From the NCBI GenBank assembly GCA_016185305.1, contig JACPNV010000007.1:1-64000 (forward strand): 64,000 bases of DNA, in the 5' to 3' direction. Shown in pieces: positions 48,599 to 56,330 of the stretch. Every line of letters starts with the position of its first letter. The stretch's first letter is position 1. Made by a program: the position numbers and the translations under genes. The notes beneath the pieces were generated by a model that saw nothing but the letters and a program-made list of their open reading frames with translations, was not told the origin of the DNA and did not search any database. Origin of the DNA: Actinomycetota bacterium. GTDB lineage: Bacteria > Actinomycetota > Acidimicrobiia > Acidimicrobiales > Acidimicrobilacustridaceae.

Positions 48599-50029
48599 AT
48601 GCGAGGCATCATCAGCTACGGCGGGTACGTGCCTTGGTGGCGGTTGCCGCGCGAGGCCATAGCGGCGGCGCACGGTGGCTCGGCCGAGAAGGGGACGCGC
48701 TCGGTCGCGTCCTACGACGAGGACACGACCTCGATGGGTGTCGAGGCGGCGCGGCTCGCGCTCGGTGCTCTCGGCGACGATGCCCGACAGGTACCCGCCA
48801 CGCTGTGGTTCTCCACGGCCGAGCCGTCCTACGCCGACAAGACCAACGCCACGACGGTGCATGCCGCCCTCCGCCTCGATCGTGAGGTGCCGGCGTTCGA
48901 TGCGGTCGGCGCGGTCCGGTCTGCAACCGGCGCGCTGCTCGCGGCCCTGAACGGATCGGGCACGAGCCTCGTCGTCTCGTCCGGCGCGCGCACTGGCCTA
49001 CCGGGCTCGCCCGACGAGCGCGACGGCGGCGACGGTGCGGCTGCGTTCATCATCGGCGACGACGCGTCGCCGGCTCCTGTCATCGCCGAGCTGCTCGGGT
49101 CCGCGTCGACCACCGAAGAGTTCGTAGATCGGTGGCGGGTGCCCGGCGAGCCGCGCTCGCGGTCGTGGGAAGAGCGGTTCGGCGAGACCCGCTACGTGCC
49201 GCTCGGCACCCAGGCGTGGAAGCTCGCGCTCGACGACGCCGGCGTGGCGGCGGAAGACATCAGGTCGGTGATCGTCACCGGCACCCACGCGCGAGCGGTC
49301 AGGCAGGTGGCGAGGTCCGTCGGTTCGGGAACCGGCGGCGTCGCGGACGACTTGTCGGTGACCATCGGGAACGCCGGTGCCGCACAGGCCGGCCTCGCAC
49401 TCGCAAACGCGCTCGACACGGCGAGCCCGGGCGACATCGTGGCGGTCGTCGTGCTCGCCGACGGTGCCGACGTCGTGCTCTTCCGGGCGACCGGCGCGAT
49501 CGCGGCGTACCAGCGCGCCACGACCATCGCGCAACAGGTCGAGTCGGGGAACGAGTCGCTGCCGTACCTGAAGTTCCTCACGTGGAAGCAGATGGTCACG
49601 GTGCAGCCGCCGAACCGCCCTGAGCCGGCCCGGGCCTCCTCATCCGCCGCGGCTCGCAACGAGGATTGGAAGTACGGCTTCGTCGGCTCGCAGGATCGCA
49701 CGACCGGTACGCCCCACCTCCCGCCGGCGCGCGTCTCGTACAAGGGTGGGGCCGTCGACGACATGCTGCCGCTACCGCTGGCCGAGGCGACCGGCACCAT
49801 CGTCACGTTCACCGTCGACCGGCTGGCGTACTCGCCCAGCCCACCGATCGTGTTCGCGGTGGTCGACTTCGATGTCGGCGGCGAGGCCGCGGCCCGCATG
49901 CCGATCGAGCTGACCGACGTGATCGCGGATGGCGTGCAGATCGGCGATCGCGTCGGGATGACCTTCCGCCGCCTCAACCAGGCCGACGGCATCCAGAACT
50001 ACTTCTGGAAGGCCAAGCCGGTCCGCTGA
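48599..50029 (+). CDS. Cysteine-free HMG-CoA synthase-like/DUF35 fusion protein
   Basis: The 476-residue protein has a thiolase-fold domain like HMG-CoA synthases (residues 1-330; MRGIISYGGYVPWWRL, FDAVGAVRSATGALLAAL and TIGNAGAAQAGLALANAL) fused to a DUF35-type OB domain (about 360-476; FTVDRLAYSPSPPIVFAVVDFD and IQNYFWK). Where active relatives have the nucleophile Ala-Cys, this protein has Ala105-Val106, and there is not one Cys in the chain, so the DUF35 zinc ribbon (GSQDRTTGTPHLPPARV) is also lost. It is probably a structural partner of the thiolase 36 bp downstream. Confidence 0.8.
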   Translation: MRGIISYGGYVPWWRLPREAIAAAHGGSAEKGTRSVASYDEDTTSMGVEAARLALGALGDDARQVPATLWFSTAEPSYADKTNATTVHAALRLDREVPAFDAVGAVRSATGALLAALNGSGTSLVVSSGARTGLPGSPDERDGGDGAAAFIIGDDASPAPVIAELLGSASTTEEFVDRWRVPGEPRSRSWEERFGETRYVPLGTQAWKLALDDAGVAAEDIRSVIVTGTHARAVRQVARSVGSGTGGVADDLSVTIGNAGAAQAGLALANALDTASPGDIVAVVVLADGADVVLFRATGAIAAYQRATTIAQQVESGNESLPYLKFLTWKQMVTVQPPNRPEPARASSSAAARNEDWKYGFVGSQDRTTGTPHLPPARVSYKGGAVDDMLPLPLAEATGTIVTFTVDRLAYSPSPPIVFAVVDFDVGGEAAARMPIELTDVIADGVQIGDRVGMTFRRLNQADGIQNYFWKAKPVR

Positions 50030-50065
50030 CACGGGTGCCCGCCTGGGAGGAGCTAGGAGACCGCT

Positions 50066-51262
50066 ATGGGATCGCATGGGATCAAGGACAAGGTGGCCAT
50101 CGTCGGGATGGGCTGCACGCCGTTCCGCGAGCACTGGGACAAGGGCACCGACGATCTGCTCGTGGATGCGTTCACCGAGACGATCGCCGACGCGGGCGTC
50201 GAGAAGGACGCGATCGACGCCTACTGGCTCGGCACCGCGCAATCGGGGATGAGCGGCATCACCGCTGCGGCACCGCTCAAGCTCGACAACAAACCCGTCA
50301 CCCGGGTCGAGAACTACTGCGCGTCCGGCAGCGAGGCTTTGCGCCAAGCGGCCTACGCGGTGGCGAGCGGCGCCTACGACGTGGCGATGGCGATCGGGGT
50401 CGAGAAGGTGAAGGACTCGGGGTACCAAGGGCTCAACGCGTTCCCGATCCCCAACGACGGCACCGCTCGCACGTTGACCGCGGCGGCGATGTTCTCGCTG
50501 GTCGCGCCCGCATACGCCAGGAAGTACGGCGTGGACGAAGACGAGCTCAAGCGGGTGCTCGCTCGTATCGCCTCGAAGAACCACTACAACGGCGCCCGCA
50601 ACCCGCGGGCCCAGTTCCGGCGCGAGATGGACGTCGATGCCATCTGCAAGGCGCCCGCGGTTGCAGGCCGGCTCGGGGTCTTCGATTGTGCGGGGGTGGC
50701 CGATGGTGCCGCGGCGGCCATCTTGGTTCGCGCCGAGGACGCGGCGGCCTACACCGACTCGCCCCTCTACCTCAAGGCGCTGTCTTTCGTGGCCGGCAAC
50801 GGCAGCGGGCTCATCGACGCCGGCTACGACTACACGACGTTTCCCGAGGTGGCGCGCTGCGCCGCCGACGCGTACGCGCAAGCGGGCGTCACCGATCCCC
50901 GGCGCGAGATCGCCATGGCGGAGGTGCACGACTGCTTCACGCCGACCGAGCTCGTCCTCATGGAAGACCTCGGGTTCTCCCACCGGGGCGAGGCATGGAA
51001 AGACGTCGAAGCCGGCGCGTTCGATCTCGCGGGTGAGCTACCGGTCAACCCCGACGGCGGGCTCAAGTCGTTCGGGCACCCGGTCGGCGCGAGTGGCCTG
51101 CGCATGCACTTCGAGAACTGGCTGCAGCTCCGGCACGAAGCCCCCGACGACCGGCAGATCGCGCTCGACCCGTCCCGCCCTTACGGCCTGGTGCACAACC
51201 TCGGCGGCTATCCGGGCGAGATGGTCAGCTTCGTCAGCATCGTCGGCACAGCACTCGGGTGA
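50066..51262 (+). CDS. Thiolase-family protein (SCP-x/lipid-transfer type)
   Basis: The 398-residue protein has VENYCASGSEALRQAAYAVASG with the Cys in the nucleophile position, AEVHDCFTPTELVLMEDLG and GGLKSFGHPVGASG. The last block is VHNLGGYPGEM instead of the C-x-G-G-G-G of true thiolases, as in SCP-x and Ltp proteins that act as thiolases or aldolases on branched or sterol-derived acyl-CoAs. GGGAGGAGCTAGGAG precedes the ATG. It is co-transcribed with the DUF35 fusion protein, the usual pairing for this class, and probably forms a complex with it. Confidence 0.9.
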   Translation: MGSHGIKDKVAIVGMGCTPFREHWDKGTDDLLVDAFTETIADAGVEKDAIDAYWLGTAQSGMSGITAAAPLKLDNKPVTRVENYCASGSEALRQAAYAVASGAYDVAMAIGVEKVKDSGYQGLNAFPIPNDGTARTLTAAAMFSLVAPAYARKYGVDEDELKRVLARIASKNHYNGARNPRAQFRREMDVDAICKAPAVAGRLGVFDCAGVADGAAAAILVRAEDAAAYTDSPLYLKALSFVAGNGSGLIDAGYDYTTFPEVARCAADAYAQAGVTDPRREIAMAEVHDCFTPTELVLMEDLGFSHRGEAWKDVEAGAFDLAGELPVNPDGGLKSFGHPVGASGLRMHFENWLQLRHEAPDDRQIALDPSRPYGLVHNLGGYPGEMVSFVSIVGTALG

Positions 51263-51397
51263 ACGACTGGCGGCGGCCGGAGTGATCTTCCTCTAGCGTC
51301 GGCAGCGAACGAAGCGGACGAGGTTGGTTCGCGCCGGCCGCAGCCACACGGGTGCTCGCACCCGTTCGCCCATGCAAGCGTGCGAGGAGAAGGTGAC

Positions 51398-52081
51398 GTG
51401 ATCCGCAGACTGGTCCTGGCGATGGCGGCCGTCGTGCTCGCCGCCGGCTGTGGAGCTGACACGGCGCGGCGCGACGGTGTGGGCAATGCCGTCGGCTCGG
51501 CGCTCGCCGACACCGACCAGAGCACCCCGGCGCGGCCGGTGGGAACGCTTGCGATCCCCAAGGCCGGCCTGCAGTCGACCCTGAACACGTTGTTCACCGA
51601 CCATGTCCGGCTGGTGCTCGCCACAACCAACCTGAGCGCGAGCGGTCAGGCTGGCGGTGCAACGGCAGAACGCGCCGAGCTGGACCAGAACAGCGATGCC
51701 ATCGTCGGCGCGATCGTCGGGGTCTACGGCTCCGACGCCGCCATCTTCGGCCAAGGCTGGCGCATGCACGTGCAAGCGTTCGTCGACTACGCCGCCGCGA
51801 GCGCGGCGGACGACGCCGGCGAGAAGGCGGACGCCCGCAAGCGTCTCGACGGCTACCCGAAACAAGTGGGCGGGTTCCTGGCGAGCGCCAACCCCAACCT
51901 CACCCAGCAGGCGGTCGCCGACCTCGTGGCCACCCACATCGCCGACATCCTCGCGAACATCGACCAGCAGGTTGGCGCCCAGCCGGTCACGTCGGATCTC
52001 GCCTTCGAGCACATGACGATGCTCGCCACCGCGCTCGCTGACGCCATCGCCCAGCAGTTCCCTGCCCGCTTCCCCTCTTGA
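51398..52081 (+). CDS. Lipoprotein of unknown function
   Basis: GTG 51398 follows GAGGAGAAGG and gives 227 residues. The signal MIRRLVLAMAAVVLAAGC ends in a good lipobox with Cys18. The mature part is helical, with QSTLNTLFTDHVRLVLATTNLSASGQ, GWRMHVQAFVDYAAASA and IADILANIDQQVG; it has no further Cys, so it does not belong to the six-member family at 179-17752. No family is recognised. Confidence 0.78.
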   Translation: MIRRLVLAMAAVVLAAGCGADTARRDGVGNAVGSALADTDQSTPARPVGTLAIPKAGLQSTLNTLFTDHVRLVLATTNLSASGQAGGATAERAELDQNSDAIVGAIVGVYGSDAAIFGQGWRMHVQAFVDYAAASAADDAGEKADARKRLDGYPKQVGGFLASANPNLTQQAVADLVATHIADILANIDQQVGAQPVTSDLAFEHMTMLATALADAIAQQFPARFPS

Positions 52082-52097
52082 TCAGGTCGACCTCGAC

Positions 52098-52190
52098 ATG
52101 CTGCGCGCCGAGCTGCACGAGTTCGCGTTCGTGACCTCGCTCTTCGCTTTCGGTTCGCTTCTGGTAGCCGCGGGGATCTTCAAGCCCTGA
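52098..52190 (+). CDS. Possible 30-residue membrane peptide
   Basis: ATG 52098 opens a short frame with HEFAFVTSLFAFGSLLVAAGIF, one good membrane helix, and a Lys-Pro end. It lies 16 bp after the lipoprotein stop. There is no clear ribosome site, so this is tentative. Confidence 0.25.
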   Translation: MLRAELHEFAFVTSLFAFGSLLVAAGIFKP

Positions 52191-52333
52191 GCCTGTGGCG
52201 GTTGGTCTCGACGGGCTCGTCACCAGCCGCGAGATGGCGGCTCGACGCGGACCGGTCGGCTTCGGGCGATCCCACACCCGACGTGATCTGACCGGAGATG
52301 CACGGGTGGGGTCGCCGTGGCACGATCAACGCC

Positions 52334-52975
52334 ATGTCGGCGGCGGTCGCGCTCTTGCTGGTGTTGGCGTTGGCCGTCGCGGTCCTGGACTGGGTCGCGG
52401 TGCATGCCAGGCTGCGCGCCCTCGAGTTCGTGGCGAAGCCGCTCACGATCGTCACGCTCATCGTCGCGGTCGCGGCGATGTCGACCGCCAGCCGCGCCGC
52501 TCAGCTCTTCTTCTTGGGCGCGCTCGCGTTCTCGCTCATCGGCGACGTCTTCTTGATGACGAAGCGCGACAGGCTGTTCGTGTTCGGCCTCGGGTCGTTC
52601 CTTGCCGGCCACCTCGCCTACATCGTGGGCCTTTGGTTCCTCGGCGTGACGTTGCCCTGGTTCCTGGCGGGCCTGGTCGTCGTGGCGATCTTCGTCGCGA
52701 CCATCGGGCTCCGCGTCGTGAACGGTGTCCGTCACGGCGCCTCCCGCGAGCTCACCGTGCCGGTCATCGCCTACATGGGCGTGATCTCGCTGATGGTCGC
52801 CAGCGCGGTCAGCACGCAGCGACCGCTCGCGATCATCGGTGCGTCGCTGTTCTACGCGTCGGATGCGCTCATCGCGTGGAACCGCTTCGTCGACCCGAAG
52901 CCCTGGGGGGAGATCGCCATCATCGTCACCTACCACCTGGGGCAGATCGCGCTCGCGCTCTCGCTCGTCAGTTGA
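52334..52975 (+). CDS. YhhN/TMEM86-family membrane protein
   Basis: The 213-residue protein, from ATG 52334, has about eight membrane helices. LEFVAKPLTIVTLIVAVAAM, FFLGALAFSLIGDVFLM and FGLGSFLAGHLAYIVGLWF, then IGASLFYASDALIAWNRF and IVTYHLGQIALALSL, match the YhhN family. In animals the TMEM86 relative is lysoplasmalogenase, cleaving vinyl-ether lysolipids; the conserved Asp residues (GDVF, SDAL) are present. Activity in bacteria is only known for a few members. Confidence 0.9.
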   Translation: MSAAVALLLVLALAVAVLDWVAVHARLRALEFVAKPLTIVTLIVAVAAMSTASRAAQLFFLGALAFSLIGDVFLMTKRDRLFVFGLGSFLAGHLAYIVGLWFLGVTLPWFLAGLVVVAIFVATIGLRVVNGVRHGASRELTVPVIAYMGVISLMVASAVSTQRPLAIIGASLFYASDALIAWNRFVDPKPWGEIAIIVTYHLGQIALALSLVS

Positions 52976-53066
52976 GGCCGAAGCTCAAGGTGACCCAGGC
53001 TATGGGCCGATAGACCTACAACCGGTCGGGCCTCCCTCAACCCCGGCCGTCCAGGGGAGAGATGGG

Positions 53067-54089
53067 ATGCACGTGCGCGCACGTCGGCCTGGCCGGCACC
53101 CGTTGTTCTTGCCGGCTACCACCGTCGCGGCGATCGTCGGGCTCGTCGCCGCGGCGTGCACCGTCCCGCCGCCGCCGCCACCACCACCGCCGGGGGAGAT
53201 CTTCCCGGGGACGAACTGCGCCATCACGCCGACCAGCGCGTTCTGGCGGGCCGACGTCTCGGGCTTGCCGGTCCACCCGAACTCGGCCAACTGGATCGCC
53301 AACTCGGGCCAGACCGCGGGCAGCGGCGGCAGCCGCAGCCTCAAGGCCGACTTCGGTTCGGGCCTCTGGAACGGCGAGAAGATCGGCATCCCCTACAACG
53401 TGGCCGACAGCTCGACGCCTCGGTACAACCTCACGTTCGACATCGCCGACGAGAGCGATCAGGTCCCCTACCCGATCCCCGGCAATCCGAACATCGAGGG
53501 TGGGGGCGACCGACACATCCTGACGGTCGAGAAGGACACGTGCCGCCTCTACGAGACCTGGGACACCCGGCTCAACAACGGGCAATGGGAGGCGGGGTCG
53601 GGTGCGACGTGGTCGATGACCTCCAACGCCATGCGCCCCGACACCTGGACCTCGGCCGATGCCGCCGGCCTGCAGATCCTTCCCGGGTTGGTCCGCTGGG
53701 AGGAGTGGAACTCCGGAGTGATCCCCCACGCGATCCGCATCACGATCCCGCACACCCAGCGCGCGTATGACTGGCCCGCCAGCCATCAGGCCGGTGACAC
53801 CACGAGTTCGAACACGCCGAAGATGGGTGCGTGGATGCGGTTGAAGTCGACGGTGAATCCCGACAACTACGACCCGTACCTCCGGCCGATCATCGTGGCG
53901 TTGAAGACGTATGGCGCGGTCGTCGCCGACAACGGCTCGCCCTTCTACATGAGCGGCGCACCCGACGAGCGGTGGGATAACGAGAAGCTGCAGTTGCTCA
54001 GCGCGATCCGTGGCAGCGACTTCGAGTACGTCAACACCACCTCGTTGAAGGTGGCGAACAACAGCTACCAGGCAACCACGGCAAGCTAG
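53067..54089 (+). CDS. Secreted protein of unknown function
   Basis: ATG 53067 gives 340 residues with a Tat-like or Sec signal (RARRPGR, then TTVAAIVGLVAAAC). The Cys31 context lacks Leu at -3, so lipidation is uncertain. A run of nine Pro follows. The mature domain has two Cys and many Trp and Tyr (WRADVSGLPVHPNSANWIA, GSGLWNGEKIGIPYNV, GGGDRHILTVEKDTCRLYETWD and NPDNYDPYLRPIIVALKTYG). Rich aromatic content and GGDRH suggest carbohydrate or surface binding, but I cannot name a family. GGGGAGAGAT precedes the start. Confidence 0.75.
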   Translation: MHVRARRPGRHPLFLPATTVAAIVGLVAAACTVPPPPPPPPPGEIFPGTNCAITPTSAFWRADVSGLPVHPNSANWIANSGQTAGSGGSRSLKADFGSGLWNGEKIGIPYNVADSSTPRYNLTFDIADESDQVPYPIPGNPNIEGGGDRHILTVEKDTCRLYETWDTRLNNGQWEAGSGATWSMTSNAMRPDTWTSADAAGLQILPGLVRWEEWNSGVIPHAIRITIPHTQRAYDWPASHQAGDTTSSNTPKMGAWMRLKSTVNPDNYDPYLRPIIVALKTYGAVVADNGSPFYMSGAPDERWDNEKLQLLSAIRGSDFEYVNTTSLKVANNSYQATTAS

Positions 54090-54155
54090 CGACGCCCCAT
54101 GCGGACACCGTCACCTCACACATCAGGGAGGATCGTCGGGTAGACATTTGCTGGT

Positions 54156-56195
54156 ATGCCCGCGAAGCGCACGACTCGATCGAAACGGCCCCGACCTGGC
54201 CGCATCGTCATCGACGAGGTGACGCCGGCGCTCGACGGCGGTGCGTTCCCGATCAAGCGCGTCGTGGGTGAGCCGGTCGTGGTCGACGCCACCATCTATG
54301 CCGACGGACACGATCGGTTGTGGTGCGTCGTCGCCCATCAACCGCCCGGTTCGCGTTCCTGGCAGCTCGCCCCGATGCACACGACCAACCCCGGTCTCGA
54401 TCGGTGGCAGGGGTCGTTCACGCCTTCCGGGGTCGGGCTCCATCGCTATCGGGTGCTCGCGTGGATCGACGAGCTCGCGAGTTGGGCTGACGCCGCGCGC
54501 CGCAAGCTCGACGACAACCAGGAGATCGGCTCCGACCTCCTTGCCGGTGCCGGCATCGTCGAGCAGCGGTCGAAGGTCGCTTCCACGGAGCACCGGGTCG
54601 CCTTGCAGGACGCGGCGACGCGGTTGCGCGGCGGCGACAGCAACGTCGTGTCCGAGGTCGGGGCGTCGCTCGATCGCGAACCCGATGGCGCGTCCGTGCT
54701 CGGCGCGTACCGAGCCGGCTTCAAGGCCGCCGCGGCTGCGACCTCGAAGCCCACCCTCGACGTCCGGGTCGAGCCCGACCGCGCCGTGTTCAACACGTGG
54801 TACGAGCTGTTCCCCCGTTCGTGGTCGACGACCGATGGCCAGCATGGCACGTTCAAAGACGTCGAGGCGCAGTTGGCCTACGTCGCCGATCTCGGCTTCG
54901 ACGTGCTCTACCTCCCGCCGATCCATCCCATCGGCACGTCGTTCCGCAAAGGTCCCGGCAACCGTTCGACTGGCGGCCCGGACGACCCGGGCAGCCCGTG
55001 GGCCATCGGCTCACCGGAGGGCGGGCACACGTCGATCCATCCCCGGCTCGGCACCCTCGACGACTTCCGCCGGCTCGTCGAAGCGGCGCGCGACAACCGG
55101 CTCGACATCGCGCTCGACATCGCCTTCCAGTGCTCGCCCGATCATCCGTGGGTGACCGAGCATCCGGCGTGGTTCGAGCACCGGCCCGACGGCACCATCC
55201 AGCACGCGGAGAACCCGCCCAAGAAGTACCAGGACATCTACCCGCTCGACTTCGACACCGGCGAGTGGGAGTCGCTGTGGGAAGCGCTCCTCGACGTGTT
55301 CCTCTACTGGGCGCGCCAGGGTGTGACGATCTTCCGCGTCGACAACCCGCACACGAAGCCGTTCGCGTTCTGGTCGTGGGTCATCGGCGAGGTGCAGGCC
55401 CGGTACCCCGAAGCGATCTTCCTCTCCGAGGCGTTCACGCGGCCGGCGATCATGCACCGGCTCGCGAAGGTCGGCTTCACGCTCTCGTACTCGTACTTCC
55501 CGTGGCGCCAGTCTAAGCAGGAGCTGACCGAGTACTTCACCGAGCTGGCCGCGCCACCGGGTGTCGAGTACTTCCGCCCGAGTTGCTGGCCGAACACCCC
55601 CGACATCTTGACGACCCAGCTCTGGGGTGCGCCCCGCGAGCTGTTCGCGTCCCGCTATTTCCTCGCCGCGACGCTGTCGCCGTCGATCGGCATCTACGGT
55701 CCCGCGTTCGAGCTCTGCGAGAACCGTGACGCGGGCAACGGCAAGGAGGAGTACGCCGACTCGGAGAAGTACGAGCTCCGGCAGTGGGACCGCAACGATC
55801 CCATCAGCATCCGCGAGATCATCGGCGAGCTCAACGCGTACCGCTTCGACCAGCTCGCGTTGCACACGCTGCGGACGCTGCTCTTCCACCACACCGACAA
55901 CGACGCGCTGCTGGCCTATTCGAAGACACCGCATGCGGGGCCGTCGGTCGACCCGTCGCGGCCGCACGTCGCAACGGTCCTCATGGTGGCGAACCTCGAC
56001 CCGCACAGGACCCAAGGTGGCTTCGTCGACCTCGACCCCGGCGCGCTGGGCGTCGACCCCTCCCGCCCCTACCAGGTGCATGACCTCATCGCCGACCGCA
56101 CCTTCACGTGGGAAGGGCCGCACGTGTACGTCGAGCTCGACCCTCACGAGCAACCCGGCCACCTCTTCCGCGTGACGCAAGGGTCGGAGAGGTGA
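54156..56195 (+). CDS. glgE: Alpha-1,4-glucan:maltose-1-phosphate maltosyltransferase
   Basis: The 679-residue protein is a GH13 enzyme that transfers maltosyl units from maltose 1-phosphate to the non-reducing end of alpha-1,4-glucan. NTWYELFPRSWS begins the catalytic barrel. FRVDNPHTKPFAFW carries the nucleophile Asp396 and FLSEAFTRP the acid/base Glu425, close to the known positions in Streptomyces GlgE (394 and 423). The first 180 residues are the beta domain and helical insert. It is the first gene of a glucan operon. A strong inverted repeat lies just after its stop. Confidence 0.96.
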   Translation: MPAKRTTRSKRPRPGRIVIDEVTPALDGGAFPIKRVVGEPVVVDATIYADGHDRLWCVVAHQPPGSRSWQLAPMHTTNPGLDRWQGSFTPSGVGLHRYRVLAWIDELASWADAARRKLDDNQEIGSDLLAGAGIVEQRSKVASTEHRVALQDAATRLRGGDSNVVSEVGASLDREPDGASVLGAYRAGFKAAAAATSKPTLDVRVEPDRAVFNTWYELFPRSWSTTDGQHGTFKDVEAQLAYVADLGFDVLYLPPIHPIGTSFRKGPGNRSTGGPDDPGSPWAIGSPEGGHTSIHPRLGTLDDFRRLVEAARDNRLDIALDIAFQCSPDHPWVTEHPAWFEHRPDGTIQHAENPPKKYQDIYPLDFDTGEWESLWEALLDVFLYWARQGVTIFRVDNPHTKPFAFWSWVIGEVQARYPEAIFLSEAFTRPAIMHRLAKVGFTLSYSYFPWRQSKQELTEYFTELAAPPGVEYFRPSCWPNTPDILTTQLWGAPRELFASRYFLAATLSPSIGIYGPAFELCENRDAGNGKEEYADSEKYELRQWDRNDPISIREIIGELNAYRFDQLALHTLRTLLFHHTDNDALLAYSKTPHAGPSVDPSRPHVATVLMVANLDPHRTQGGFVDLDPGALGVDPSRPYQVHDLIADRTFTWEGPHVYVELDPHEQPGHLFRVTQGSER

Positions 56196-56203
56196 GCGGG
56201 CCA

Positions 56204-56252
56204 GACGTCTGTGCAACCAGCCACCCGTGGTGCGGTTCGTTGCACAGACGTC
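56204..56252. promoter_or_regulatory. Long stem-loop between glgE and treS-pep2
   Basis: GACGTCTGTGCAAC (56204-56217) and GTTGCACAGACGTC (56239-56252) are exact 14-bp inverted repeats around a 21-base loop. The stem begins 8 bp after the glgE stop and ends about 80 bp before treS. There is no T-run, so it may be a processing or stabilising hairpin, a partial terminator or an operator. Confidence 0.7.
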
Positions 56253-56330
56253 GTCGCCGGCCGCGCTCGCCACCGGCAAGAAGCCGGGTAGGAACGCCTT
56301 CTGCGTTCTCTCTGGCAGACTTCGAGGACG

